Shown: piece by piece, positions 1 through 8,001 of the stretch | Layout of the letters: each line of letters begins with the position of its first letter | How positions within the stretch are numbered: the stretch's first letter is position 1 | DNA from: an uncultured Lachnospiraceae bacterium | GTDB lineage: Bacteria > Bacillota > Clostridia > Lachnospirales > Lachnospiraceae | Reading direction: 5' to 3' | Length of the DNA stretch: 64,000 nucleotides | Assembly: GCA_934317005.1 (NCBI GenBank) | Contig: CAKREB010000001.1 | Location: 124,001-188,000 of the forward strand | Notes under the pieces: model-generated | Database searches by the model: none | What the model was told of the DNA's origin: nothing | What the model saw: the letters and a program-made list of their open reading frames with translations, nothing else | Made by a program: the position numbers and the translations under genes

Positions 1-567
1 AGTAATAAGACTATCGGGAGTGGGGTTTACCTAAGCGGTGCGCAAACGATCAAGGGGGATGCCAACCTTACTGCTGCAAATATTGTCAAAGGCAAATCTA
101 TTTTTGGGGTTGTCGGATCAGCGGAAAATTTTATATTTACAGAAAAAGATGTCGGCACAGCTATGGGAACAGCTAATTATGCCACAGCGATTAAGACATG
201 TGATTTTACACCGTATAAATTACAATACAGTACTCCTACCGGTTATGCGTATGCAGACTGTACCACGTCTTCGTGGAATCAAAATTTACCTCTATTCTGT
301 GTACCACCAAGCGGAGTTACTATCAATTCCTTTCTCGGGGTGATAGGTGTATATCTTAAAATTACAAGTAGTACAGGAAAAATATGGGCAACGAAGCCTT
401 TTAAGTTTACCTGGAATGATAGCAGTATTACGAGAAACATCACTGTTTATGGTGGCTCTACACAAAAAGTCGATGGCAGTGGGAAATTAGTAATGCAGCA
501 GGGTACTAGTTCGAACGGAGAGTATGCTAATTTTGTAATAGATCATATTGTAGGACTATATATTTAG
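1..567 (+). CDS. Phage tail protein, C-terminal part
   Basis: The frame is open from base 1 to the TAG at 565-567 (188 residues), so the N-terminus lies outside the window. Early residues contain the motif ANLTAANIVKGKSIFGVVGS, which is typical of the short repeats in Firmicute phage tail and tail-fibre-like proteins (the ANL-x-x-x-NI-x-x-G-x-x-I-x-G-V-x-G pattern). The rest is rich in Ser, Thr, Gly and aromatic residues, as expected of a beta-rich host-recognition domain. It sits directly before the holin and lysin genes and is followed by a rho-independent terminator, the usual position of the last structural gene. The exact role (fibre, baseplate or appendage) cannot be decided from this fragment. 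Confidence 0.7.
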   Translation, partial: SNKTIGSGVYLSGAQTIKGDANLTAANIVKGKSIFGVVGSAENFIFTEKDVGTAMGTANYATAIKTCDFTPYKLQYSTPTGYAYADCTTSSWNQNLPLFCVPPSGVTINSFLGVIGVYLKITSSTGKIWATKPFKFTWNDSSITRNITVYGGSTQKVDGSGKLVMQQGTSSNGEYANFVIDHIVGLYI

Positions 568-593
568 ATGCAGATAAAATAATGTTGAATATT

Positions 594-617
594 AAAGCCA
601 TTGTACGGCTTTTTTTT
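594..617 (+). terminator. Rho-independent terminator after tail gene
   Basis: AAAGCC pairs with GGCTTT across a 7-nt loop and is followed by a run of T. It separates the structural operon from the lysis genes. Confidence 0.75.
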
Positions 618-649
618 AATGCCAAAAAGGCAGGAAAGGAAGGTAAATT

Positions 650-1174
650 ATGGACAAATTACAAATCTATGCAGCTCAGCTTGGGCTGTCAACAATGGCT
701 GCCGCCATTGCATCGCAATGTGGACTCTTGGGATGGATGCTGGTGGCAGTAGCAGCAGCAATGGTTATTGATTTTTTTGCCGGCATGGCTGCCAGCGCAA
801 AAGAAGCAGTGGAACATCCGGACGATAAGGCATATGGTTGGAGCAGTCGGAAAGGGATGATCGGCATCTTCAAAAAATTTGGTTATATACTTGTCATTGT
901 GGCATCGATGATCGTGGACTTTTTGATATACAAGATGTCGGGGGTATTGTCGGTCACGCTGCCGATGACCATGTTCTTTTCTACGTTAGTAACAGCGTGG
1001 TTTATTTTAAACGAGTGCTTGTCGATCACGGAAAATGCTGGTCGGATGGGGGTCAGAGTGCCAGTCTTTTTGACTAAGGTTATTACTGTGTTAAAGGGCA
1101 CAGTAGAAGATAAAGGAAATGTATTGAAGGAAGATATGGAAAGTGAGGAAACAGATTATGAAGAAAGAACATGA
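650..1174 (+). CDS. Phage holin
   Basis: This 174-residue protein has three to four hydrophobic segments (about residues 22-47, 75-97 and 102-125) and a short charged tail. The layout and the IDFFAGMAA and AYGWSSRKGMIGIFKK patterns match the toxin-secretion/phage-lysis holin family (Phage_holin_4, TcdE-like). Holins make timed holes in the membrane so that the endolysin reaches the wall. An AGGAAAGGAAGG ribosome site lies before the ATG. Its 3' end overlaps the endolysin start, which supports co-translation as a lysis cassette. Confidence 0.85.
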   Translation: MDKLQIYAAQLGLSTMAAAIASQCGLLGWMLVAVAAAMVIDFFAGMAASAKEAVEHPDDKAYGWSSRKGMIGIFKKFGYILVIVASMIVDFLIYKMSGVLSVTLPMTMFFSTLVTAWFILNECLSITENAGRMGVRVPVFLTKVITVLKGTVEDKGNVLKEDMESEETDYEERT

Positions 1175-1787
1175 CGTTAGAATCGACAGAACAAAGTTGC
1201 ATCCGTGGCTTGACCAGAAATTGACGGTGTTGTTAAAAAAATGCGCAAAGAAAGGAATCTATCTGATCATTACAGAGGGATTCCGCAGTAAGGAATATCA
1301 AGATGCACTCTATGCAAAAGGAAGAACTGCTCCAGGTAAGATCGTAACCAATGCAAAGGGGAGTACATATTCAAGCCAGCATATGTGGGGGATTGCCTTT
1401 GACATTGCCATCAATGACAGCAAATTGCTGTACGACACAGCTACAATCAAAAAGGTAGCAAAGATCGCCAAAAAGATTGATCTTGGCTGGGGTGGAGACT
1501 GGACATCTATTGTTGATACTCCGCACTTTTATTTGCCAAAGTGGGGCAGCACCACCTCACAGTTAAAAGCTGCCTATGGTACACCAGATCGTTTTAAAAA
1601 GACGTGGACAAAAAGAGTATGGCGCAATAAAGGTTTGCTGCTTTATAAAGCAAGCACAAAGCTGACAGGATATTACGGCAGAATTGCGAATGGAAGCACA
1701 GTGGAAGTGCTGTATACTAAAGGATGGTACACAAAAGTGCGCTATCACGGTAAAACAGGATATGTAAATAAAAAGTTTGTAAAATAA
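1158..1787 (+). CDS. Endolysin: M15 peptidase with SH3 domain
   Basis: Residues about 10-130 form a D-Ala-D-Ala/L-Ala-D-Glu carboxypeptidase-type domain (peptidase M15). The zinc-site motif SSQHMWGIAFDI and the later DTPHFY are both present. Residues about 150-209 form a bacterial SH3 wall-binding domain ending in GKTGYVNKKFV. The protein cleaves peptidoglycan stem peptides at the end of the lytic cycle. I chose the ATG at 1158 (209 residues) because GTGAGG sits 9 bases upstream; a GTG at 1143 is in frame but has no better ribosome site. The gene overlaps the holin by 17 bp. Confidence 0.87.
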   Translation: MKKEHDVRIDRTKLHPWLDQKLTVLLKKCAKKGIYLIITEGFRSKEYQDALYAKGRTAPGKIVTNAKGSTYSSQHMWGIAFDIAINDSKLLYDTATIKKVAKIAKKIDLGWGGDWTSIVDTPHFYLPKWGSTTSQLKAAYGTPDRFKKTWTKRVWRNKGLLLYKASTKLTGYYGRIANGSTVEVLYTKGWYTKVRYHGKTGYVNKKFVK

Positions 1788-1833
1788 GCAGAGCAGATGT
1801 AATAGAATAAGCCTACCCCTTAAAAAGAAATAG

Positions 1834-1864
1834 AAAACCCCAGTGTTTCGGCACTGGGGTTTTT
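1834..1864 (+). terminator. Strong terminator after endolysin
   Basis: AAAACCCCAGTG pairs with CACTGGGGTTTT across a TTTCGG loop and runs into a T tract. It closes the phage lysis operon. Confidence 0.9.
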
Positions 1865-1969
1865 GTTTTGAAGTTAAACTGTATAGGCATCTCATTTCTC
1901 TTTGTCTATTGACATTATAGTATATGCAAAAAAACAGAATAAATAAAAAGTAAAATACATTAAAAATAC

Positions 1970-1998
1970 TTGACAATATACCCAAAAGGGTATATAAT
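1970..1998 (+). promoter_or_regulatory. Consensus promoter with palindromic operator
   Basis: A perfect -35 (TTGACA, 1970-1975) and a perfect -10 (TATAAT, 1993-1998) are separated by 17 bp. The spacer contains a perfect inverted repeat, ATATACCC (1976-1983), four A, GGGTATAT (1988-1995), which overlaps the -10. A repressor bound there would block RNA polymerase. The arms resemble the ATACCC-N4-GGGTAT operators of CsoR-family sensors, but that assignment is only by resemblance. Confidence 0.8.
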
Positions 1999-2023
1999 TA
2001 AAACATGGAAAGGAGGTAGGGCA

Positions 2024-2143
2024 ATGGGTAAGAAAAAAGCCAAAAAGAAAAAGCCTATACAGTGGAAAGAGTTGCTAATCAATGCACTGATAGACTTAAT
2101 CATAGGAACGATACTTATCTTGATTGATAAGCTGTTAAGCTAA
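2024..2143 (+). CDS. 39-residue basic/hydrophobic peptide, possible type I toxin
   Basis: The ORF is too short for most gene callers, but it has a perfect AAAGGAGG site 6-8 bases before the ATG and a consensus promoter. The peptide starts with a Lys-rich head (MGKKKAKKKKP), followed by a single hydrophobic helix (about residues 16-35, including ALIDLIIGTILILID). Size, charge pattern and a convergent antisense promoter downstream fit the small membrane toxins of type I systems found in Clostridia prophages. The stop codon lies in the loop of a perfect 10-bp hairpin. A small phage membrane peptide with another role is possible. No family was recognised by sequence. Confidence 0.65.
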   Translation: MGKKKAKKKKPIQWKELLINALIDLIIGTILILIDKLLS

Positions 2144-2190
2144 AAGCTTAACAGCGTTAGTACCAAAGGCGGGCGATAAGCCCGCTACCT
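2125..2190 (-). ncRNA. Candidate antisense RNA antitoxin
   Basis: A promoter on the minus strand (2197-2225) points toward the 3' end of the 39-residue ORF. The predicted transcript starts near 2190. It would fold into a GCGGGC/GCCCGC hairpin and then the perfect 10-bp hairpin shared with the toxin mRNA. The two RNAs would overlap tail to tail, as in Fst-like and C. difficile type I systems. The ends are estimates and expression is inferred. Confidence 0.45.
2131..2155 (+). promoter_or_regulatory. Perfect hairpin spanning the toxin stop codon
   Basis: GCTGTTAAGC (2131-2140) and GCTTAACAGC (2146-2155) are perfectly complementary around a 5-nt loop that holds the TAA. There is no T tract on the + strand. 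The same hairpin forms in an antisense transcript. Confidence 0.7.
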
Positions 2191-2196
2191 ACTTGC

Positions 2197-2225
2197 AATA
2201 TAACACAAACCCAATGCCAAGTAAA
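2197..2225 (-). promoter_or_regulatory. Minus-strand extended -10 promoter
   Basis: On the minus strand there is TTTACT (2220-2225), a 17-bp gap, and TATATT (2197-2202) preceded by TGT, an extended -10. It would drive the antisense RNA that converges on the toxin gene. Confidence 0.55.
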
Positions 2226-2327
2226 GAGTATGATATTAAAATTAGGAATTTTTTTTGTAGTTATTGGAATGATTAAATTGTGCGTATCTTTAATCATGAA
2301 ATTGCGCCAACAGAAGAAAGGTAGAAA

Positions 2328-2531
2328 ATGATACATGAAAATATCAAAGCAGCAAGGAAAGCTGCAGGAGTAACACAAAAAGATCTGGCACAGGCAATCG
2401 GAGTATATCAAAAAGACATCAGTAGATGGGAGCGTGGTGAGAGATTACCAAGTCTGGAAATGTTTGCAAAGCTTTGTAGAGCATTAGATGTATCTGCAGA
2501 TACAATGCTGGAAATAAAAAAGGACGAGTGA
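2328..2531 (+). CDS. Xre-family HTH regulator
   Basis: This 67-residue protein is almost entirely one Cro/C1-type helix-turn-helix domain (residues about 5-60). The canonical pattern GVTQKDLAQAIGVYQKDISRWERG is visible in part (TQKDLAQAIG, then DISRWERGER). No dimerisation or peptidase tail is present. It is probably a phage repressor or accessory regulator and is the last gene before the prophage/cotJC junction. It could regulate the palindromic promoter at 1970, but no evidence links them. The ribosome site AGAAAGG is 7 bases upstream of the ATG. Confidence 0.85.
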   Translation: MIHENIKAARKAAGVTQKDLAQAIGVYQKDISRWERGERLPSLEMFAKLCRALDVSADTMLEIKKDE

Positions 2532-2537
2532 TTATAA

Positions 2538-3080
2538 TATATCACGCTACTACTTGTTTACGGTGGCCCTGACGGCGAGCTTGGAGCCTCTTTACGTTAC
2601 CTTTCCCAGAGATATTCCATGAAGGATCGTAAAGTTATCGGTGTACTTACGGATATCGGTACAGAAGAGCTTGCACATTTGGAAATGGTTGGAACAATCA
2701 TTCACCAGCTCACGAAGGATCTGACACCGGAAGAAATCAAAGCATCCGGCTTTGACAAATATTATATCGATCACACACTGGCTGTATGGCCACAGGCAGC
2801 GAGCGGGGAACCGTTTAGCGCAAGTCAGTTCCAGTCTACCGGCGATACGATTACAGATCTGTATGAGAATATGGCAGCAGAGCAGAAAGCACGCCTGACC
2901 TATGACAATATCTTAAGAATTGTAAAAGAGCCGGAAATCGCAGATCCAATCCGCTTTTTAAGAGAAAGGGAAATCGTGCATTTCCAACGTTTTGGTGAGG
3001 CACTGCGAAGAGTGCAGGATGGTTTGGATTCCCGCAATTTCTATGCCTTTAACGGACAGATTGATAAAAAGATGTGCTAG
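2538..3080 (+). pseudogene. cotJC: cotJC (Mn-catalase spore coat protein), 5' truncated
   Basis: Residues from YGGPDGELGASLRYL onward match CotJC/manganese catalase closely: TEELAHLEM, AAEQKAR and REREIVHFQRF supply the metal ligands of that family. The normal N-terminus of about 27-33 residues is missing. The frame meets a TAA at 2535 and the sequence upstream is phage. The only internal ATG (2619) has no ribosome site and would lose the first Glu ligand (in DGEL). The C-terminus looks intact to the TAG at 3078-3080. As it stands the gene is probably silent. It would be restored if the prophage excised precisely. Confidence 0.85.
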
Positions 3081-3159
3081 TACAGCGAATGATGAATGAC
3101 TGATATATTATAGATCGGTATGCACTTACAGACAGCCCACATTAAAAAATGACGTAACC

Positions 3160-3205
3160 TTATCCTATAGTCGGATCGATTCAGAACTTTCTGACTATAG
3201 GATAA
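3160..3205. repeat. 13-bp perfect inverted repeat
   Basis: TTATCCTATAGTC (3160-3172) and GACTATAGGATAA (3193-3205) are perfect complements around a 20-nt loop. No T tract follows, so termination is uncertain. It may be a stable RNA hairpin downstream of cotJC or a protein site. Confidence 0.6.
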
Positions 3206-3350
3206 TTTGCTGTTATAGTAGTGGGAATCAGCACTGTCGGTGTTCTTTTTGGCATCGACAAAAAAGAAAACATCTTGTATATTTAAAAGGAATAATATGT
3301 ATCATAAGTTCATACAAATGATACCAGTACCATGAGGATGTAACTATTGT

Positions 3351-3434
3351 ATGATGCAAGGGTCAAAAGCAGATTGCAATGGAGCAATCCGTAGCATTAA
3401 TTGGGAGCAAAACAGCTTTTGAACCCAATATCAT
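3351..3434. repeat. Dispersed repeat family A, copy 1
   Basis: Shares GCAATGGAGCAATCCGTAGC and the following CATTAATTGGG and CAAAACAGCTTTTGA blocks with a second copy at 9881-9944. Both are bounded by ATGAT and ATCAT. This copy has an extra internal GGGTCAAAAGC near its left end that can pair with GCTTTTGAACCC at its right end, closing a long hairpin around an inner GATTGC/GCAATC stem. Confidence 0.65.
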
Positions 3435-3462
3435 TGCATAGAAAAAATCACAAAGAAGCTCT

Positions 3463-5349
3463 GTGGCAGCAGAGAAGAAAGGGTGTGCAGGATTGGAGCA
3501 GAACTTTAGAAATCGGGATTTTTATCAGGAGAAGGCGAAGAAAAAGCCGAGGATCATTTCGTATCTGGCGTTGATTGTCTGCGTGTTTGCGCTGATCGGA
3601 ATGTATGCGTATCAGAAAGAGATCGGGCCTTTTGCACAGAGCACGCTTGCACATCCGAAGGTGTCGGATTCCCGTAGCAAAAAAGAGGCACAGCGAGATT
3701 TTGACCAGTTGTTGGATCAGATTTTTAAAGAAGAGATTACGGATAACACGATTACGTTAAATTATACCTTGAAAAATAAAAGCTCCTATGGGATTGATTC
3801 CGACAAGGTAACTTTGGGAGAATATTCGCTGGATGAGATGAAAAACAGTCTGCTGGTTTCGGAAAATCGCGTGGCAACATTGGAAACCTTTGACTATGAC
3901 AAGCTGTCAAAAGAGCAGAAGCTGATCTATGATATTATTTATCTGATGTCCAAGCAGAACTTAGAGGCCGCTGATTTTTTGGAATATGGGGAAAGTCTGG
4001 GGCCTACGACGGGGATTCAGGCGCAGCTTCCTATCTTTTTTGCAGAATATAATTTTTATGGGAAAAAGGATGTAGACCAGTATATTGCTTTGATGGGGTT
4101 AGTACCGGAATATTTTGAACAGATTATAGATTTTGAAAAAATGAAGTCAAAAAAGGGACTTTTCATGAGTGATACCACAGCGCAGGCGATTATAGAACAG
4201 TGTTCTGACTTTGTAAAAGAGCCGGAGTCAAACTATCTGATAACGGTATTTGAGAAAAAACTGGATTCCATAAAAGGACTCTCGTCTGAGGAAAGAAAAG
4301 AATACATTCGTCAAAATAAGGACGCCGTGCTTAAAAAAATGGTTCCGGCGTATCAGACATTGATCGAAGGCTTGAAGGAATTAAAGGGAACCGGAAAAAA
4401 TGAAAATGGCTTGTGCCATTTTAAAAAGGGAAAAGAATATTATACCTATCTGGTAAAGGCAAAGACGGGATCGGAGCGTACACCGAATGAAATCAATAAG
4501 CTTTTAGATGACAGGATATCGGAATTAAAAAAAGAGATGGCGCAGATTCTGGCAGATTCACCGGATGTATATTATGATGCGCAGGATGTGACCTATCCGT
4601 ATGCAACACCTAAAAAGGCGATGCAGCATTTGAAAAAGGCGATTCAAAATGATTTCCCATTGTTAGAGGATGGGATCACCTGTCAGATCAAGGCTGTTGA
4701 TCCATCACTGGAGGAGAGTATGAGTCCGGCGTTTTATCTGACTCCGGCGATTGATGATTACAAGGAAAATGTAGTTTATATAAATGAAAATAAAAAATAT
4801 GATCTGTCGAAGGCATTTACGACAATCGGTCATGAAAGCTATCCGGGACATCTGTATCAGAATTGTTATTTTCAATCCACGAACCCGGCACCGATCCGTA
4901 GTATTATCAATGTTGGCGGTTATACCGAGGGATGGGGCACATATGCAGAGCTGTACAGCTATGATCTCGCAGGACTGGATAAAAAGGTGGCAGAGCTTTT
5001 GAAGAAAAATACGCTGACAACATTATGTATCTATGCAAAGGCAGATCTTGGCGTGAATTATCTTGGCTGGGACAGTAAGAAGCTGCAGAGTTATCTGACT
5101 GATTTTGGCTTTAGTAAAAGCAGCAGCCGTGTCATCTTTAACTCTATGGTAGCAGAGCCGGCCGGTTATATGGAGTATACATTGGGATATCTTGAGATTG
5201 AAGATCTGTTAAAGACAGCGAAGGAAAAGCTGGGAAAAAAGTTTGAACAAAAAGCCTTTCATGAGTTTTTTCTTTCTATTGGGCCGGCACCATATGTGGT
5301 GATTCAGGACCGTTTAAATGACTGGATTCATAAACAGCAAAACCGTTAG
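3463..5349 (+). CDS. DUF885 family membrane-anchored metallopeptidase-like protein
   Basis: The 628-residue protein has one N-terminal membrane segment (about residues 30-50) after a short basic cytoplasmic head, so the body is predicted to lie outside the cell. The motif HESYPGH (H457-H463) followed by TEGWGTYAE (E489) is the zinc-binding signature of the DUF885 family, related to gluzincin peptidases. The substrate is unknown. The GTG at 3463 opens the frame but has only a weak AAAGAAG site. A TTG at 3493 preceded by AAAGGG is an alternative start that would keep the membrane segment. Confidence 0.8.
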   Translation: MAAEKKGCAGLEQNFRNRDFYQEKAKKKPRIISYLALIVCVFALIGMYAYQKEIGPFAQSTLAHPKVSDSRSKKEAQRDFDQLLDQIFKEEITDNTITLNYTLKNKSSYGIDSDKVTLGEYSLDEMKNSLLVSENRVATLETFDYDKLSKEQKLIYDIIYLMSKQNLEAADFLEYGESLGPTTGIQAQLPIFFAEYNFYGKKDVDQYIALMGLVPEYFEQIIDFEKMKSKKGLFMSDTTAQAIIEQCSDFVKEPESNYLITVFEKKLDSIKGLSSEERKEYIRQNKDAVLKKMVPAYQTLIEGLKELKGTGKNENGLCHFKKGKEYYTYLVKAKTGSERTPNEINKLLDDRISELKKEMAQILADSPDVYYDAQDVTYPYATPKKAMQHLKKAIQNDFPLLEDGITCQIKAVDPSLEESMSPAFYLTPAIDDYKENVVYINENKKYDLSKAFTTIGHESYPGHLYQNCYFQSTNPAPIRSIINVGGYTEGWGTYAELYSYDLAGLDKKVAELLKKNTLTTLCIYAKADLGVNYLGWDSKKLQSYLTDFGFSKSSSRVIFNSMVAEPAGYMEYTLGYLEIEDLLKTAKEKLGKKFEQKAFHEFFLSIGPAPYVVIQDRLNDWIHKQQNR

Positions 5350-5424
5350 CATGTTTTTGGAACCCCCTGCATAGAATAAAAGGAATGGTAACGGAGATGA
5401 TACATTTCTCAAGGGGGTTGTAAG

Positions 5425-6432
5425 ATGGAGGAAAAAATAGAAGATGTAGTGAAGCAGTATCCGGTTCAATTAATTGGGAAAAGGAGAATCCGCGGTGCAA
5501 TCCTTTTGGAAACAAAGGAGGGGCTGTTTACACTGGTTCGCTATAAAGAAAGTGTGCGCAGGCTTGCTTTTCAGGAACAGATTAAGCAGACACTGACAGA
5601 TCAGGGTTATCCCTATGTAGATAAAGTGATGATGAATCGGGAGCAGGAACTTGTGACAAAGGATAATCTGGGGAATGGATGGCTGCTAAAAAGATGGTAT
5701 ACAGGAAGAGAATGTAACCTTCGGGATGAGGAAGAAATCTGCAAAGCAACCAGACATCTGGCGACACTGCATCAGAAAATGATATGTCCTGAAAATAGTA
5801 CAGATGAGTGGTGTGATGAGGAGATAACATCCGAAAAAGATCTGCAGATCTTATTGGAACGTCATACCAGAGAAATGAAACGGGTGTACAATTATATTCG
5901 TTCCAAAAAGAAGAAAAATGAAATGGAAATCTGCATTTTGAATCTGTTTCAAAGATTTTATGATCAGGCAGGCTTTGCCAATGTATATATATCAGAAATA
6001 GACTATCATAGTCTGCTTTCAGAGTGTATTCATAAACGCAAGGTGTATCATGGAAGCTATAATTATCATAATATTCTATTTCAGGAAAGGCAGATTGTTA
6101 CAACGAATTTTGACAAAGCGGATGTTGGAATACAGATCGTTGATTTTTATGATTTTTTGAGAAAAATATTAGAAAAAAACAGTTGGAATATCAGACAGGG
6201 GCTTAAACTGATGGAACAATACCAGACGGTGCGCCCGTTAGAAAAAAGAGAAGCAAAGTTACTGTATATTTTATTGTTATTTCCGGAAAAATTCTGGAAG
6301 CAGATTAATTTTTACTACAATGGGAAAAAATCGTGGATGTCTGTAAAAAATTATGACAAATTGCTTAAAATTGCCAATCAGGAGGAGGCAAGAAGAAATT
6401 TTCTCAAGGAAGCAAAAAGTCTTTTATTTTAG
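5425..6432 (+). CDS. CotS-like spore coat protein
   Basis: This 335-residue protein has the degenerate aminoglycoside-phosphotransferase/kinase fold of the CotS/CotI/YutH coat family: a beta-rich N-lobe with RGAILLETKEG and LLKRWYTGREC, then a helical C-lobe with the catalytic-loop-like segment VYHGSYNYHNILF and a following NFDKADVG in place of the usual DFD. It probably acts in the spore coat, as CotS and CotI do in Bacillus. AAGGGGG lies 7-9 bases before the ATG. With the cotJC remnant it indicates a spore former. No adjacent glycosyltransferase genes are seen. Confidence 0.75.
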   Translation: MEEKIEDVVKQYPVQLIGKRRIRGAILLETKEGLFTLVRYKESVRRLAFQEQIKQTLTDQGYPYVDKVMMNREQELVTKDNLGNGWLLKRWYTGRECNLRDEEEICKATRHLATLHQKMICPENSTDEWCDEEITSEKDLQILLERHTREMKRVYNYIRSKKKKNEMEICILNLFQRFYDQAGFANVYISEIDYHSLLSECIHKRKVYHGSYNYHNILFQERQIVTTNFDKADVGIQIVDFYDFLRKILEKNSWNIRQGLKLMEQYQTVRPLEKREAKLLYILLLFPEKFWKQINFYYNGKKSWMSVKNYDKLLKIANQEEARRNFLKEAKSLLF

Positions 6433-6519
6433 AAGCGTGTATGATAAAATAAATAAGTGTGTGCACATTTTTAGAAGAAACGATTGATAAGCGTTAGGAA
6501 AAACGGGGGGATAACAGTT

Positions 6520-7911
6520 TTGAAGAAAAGACATGGCATTTGGCAGGTTTTAGCATGCCTTCTGGTATCTGTATTTTTGGTCACGGAGCTTTCAGCCTGC
6601 AGTTCCATCCGGCGGACTACAATGGGAGGAAAAGCGGTGGCATCTCCTGAGGCAGATACACAGACAGTAACAGGTGTCGTGATAAAGAATGAAACAGACG
6701 TACAGCAGATTCAGCTGCAGGAGTTGGATTCCGATGTGATCGACACATTGACGTATGGCGCATCCTCAGATATTCAGAATCAATATCAGGAAGCAATAGA
6801 CGGGGAAAAGATTGAAACAGGTCAGATTCTGGAAGTGAATTACCGTAGAAGTGATGCAAGACTGGTGTCAGCAGCGGTTCCGGAGAATGTTTGGGAATAT
6901 CAGGATGTTCACAAGTTTTCTTTCTCCAGTGACGATAGCATGATGCAGGTTGCCGGAGAAAAGTATCAGTATTCGAGCATGACATATTTTGGCGCAGACG
7001 GCATGGCAGCAGAACCGATGGAGTTCAATGATCAGGATGTTTTGACGGTTCGTGGCATTGGAATCTATGTATATTCTGTTGTTCAGACAGCCGGACACGG
7101 ATATATCCGTCTGGCAAATTATCAGGATTTTATTGGTGGAATTGCAGAAGTAACCGATGACATGATGGTGCCGATTTCGGAAAATATGCTGATAACAGTG
7201 GCGGAGGGAACATATCGGCTGACACTGTGCAAGAATGGAGCAGCTACGACAAAGACAGTTACGGTAAAGGAAAACGAAGAAGTGATCGCTGACTTTAGCG
7301 GGTACAAAGCTACTGCGTCAAATGTCGGTGAGGTGACTTTTAACATAGAGCCGGATGGTGCGGCTTTATATCTGAATGGCACTGCAGTAAAGTACGATAA
7401 GCCGATTTCGCTGCGATATGGAAAATATAAAGTTGTTGTCAGTCTTACCGGTTATGAAACATATTCCGGTATTTTGGAAGTGGCAGAAGCATCGAAAACC
7501 GTACATATTGATCTGACAGAAGCACAGTCGGATACATCAAGTGCTACGGCAACGCCATCTGCAGCAACGCCAACTCCGTCACCGGCGGCTTCATGCAACA
7601 ACTCTTCGAGTGACAGCACGGTGACAAAGAAGATAGACAGCAAGCATACGATTACGGTAACTGCACCGGAAGGCGCAGAGGTATATCTGGACAATGTCTA
7701 TAAGGGTATGGCACCGTGTACTTTTACAAAGGTTATCGGTTCCCAGACGATTACACTGAGTGATACCGGATATGTGACAAAAAGCTATTCGGTTGATATA
7801 TTAGATGACAATAAAAATGTAAAATATTCTTTTGCCGATCTGGTAAAAGACAGCACTGGTACAAGCAGTAGTACTGACAGCAGTACAAGTGACAGTACAA
7901 CGAGCAAGTAA
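6520..7911 (+). CDS. PEGA-domain lipoprotein
   Basis: A TTG start at 6520 with GGGGGG about 9 bases upstream gives a lipoprotein signal ending in the lipobox LSAC (Cys27). The upstream TTG at 6484 would add an unlikely head. Two PEGA domains lie at the C-terminal half, about residues 270-330 (GYETYSG) and 375-440 (GYVTKSYSVDI). They are joined by a Thr/Ser/Pro-rich linker and followed by a low-complexity Ser/Thr/Asp tail. PEGA domains occur in surface proteins and often mediate envelope contacts. The N-terminal ~200 residues are not recognised. The function is unknown and it stands alone between a coat gene and phosphoglucomutase. Confidence 0.75.
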   Translation: MKKRHGIWQVLACLLVSVFLVTELSACSSIRRTTMGGKAVASPEADTQTVTGVVIKNETDVQQIQLQELDSDVIDTLTYGASSDIQNQYQEAIDGEKIETGQILEVNYRRSDARLVSAAVPENVWEYQDVHKFSFSSDDSMMQVAGEKYQYSSMTYFGADGMAAEPMEFNDQDVLTVRGIGIYVYSVVQTAGHGYIRLANYQDFIGGIAEVTDDMMVPISENMLITVAEGTYRLTLCKNGAATTKTVTVKENEEVIADFSGYKATASNVGEVTFNIEPDGAALYLNGTAVKYDKPISLRYGKYKVVVSLTGYETYSGILEVAEASKTVHIDLTEAQSDTSSATATPSAATPTPSPAASCNNSSSDSTVTKKIDSKHTITVTAPEGAEVYLDNVYKGMAPCTFTKVIGSQTITLSDTGYVTKSYSVDILDDNKNVKYSFADLVKDSTGTSSSTDSSTSDSTTSK

Positions 7912-8001
7912 CAGATTGTTTGTTCCGTGTGTGACCGTTATTTGGGACACTCACGTTAGAAAGTAAACTATAGATAGACAAATACAAGGAGGAATTTTAT
8001 C

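Larger units (their letters stand above)
1..2555. mobile_element. Prophage end (partial), inserted in cotJC
   Basis: Tail protein, holin and endolysin in the usual order are followed by two small regulatory loci and then, about 25 bp after the Xre gene stop, by a bacterial spore coat gene lacking its 5' end. The module continues beyond the left edge of the window. The right boundary is inferred to lie near 2535-2560, where similarity to CotJC begins. No integrase is visible; it would have to lie outside the window. Confidence 0.75.
3081..3462. other. Intergenic region, no gene
   Basis: This 382-bp gap holds a long perfect inverted repeat (3160-3205) and one copy of dispersed repeat family A (3351-3434). 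I see no coding sequence and no convincing promoter in it. Confidence 0.6.

Noticed and set aside
1563..1985. 140-residue minus-strand ORF over the lysin end
   Set aside because: It crosses a strong terminator and the SH3 domain coding region and is low-complexity Phe/Cys/Tyr.
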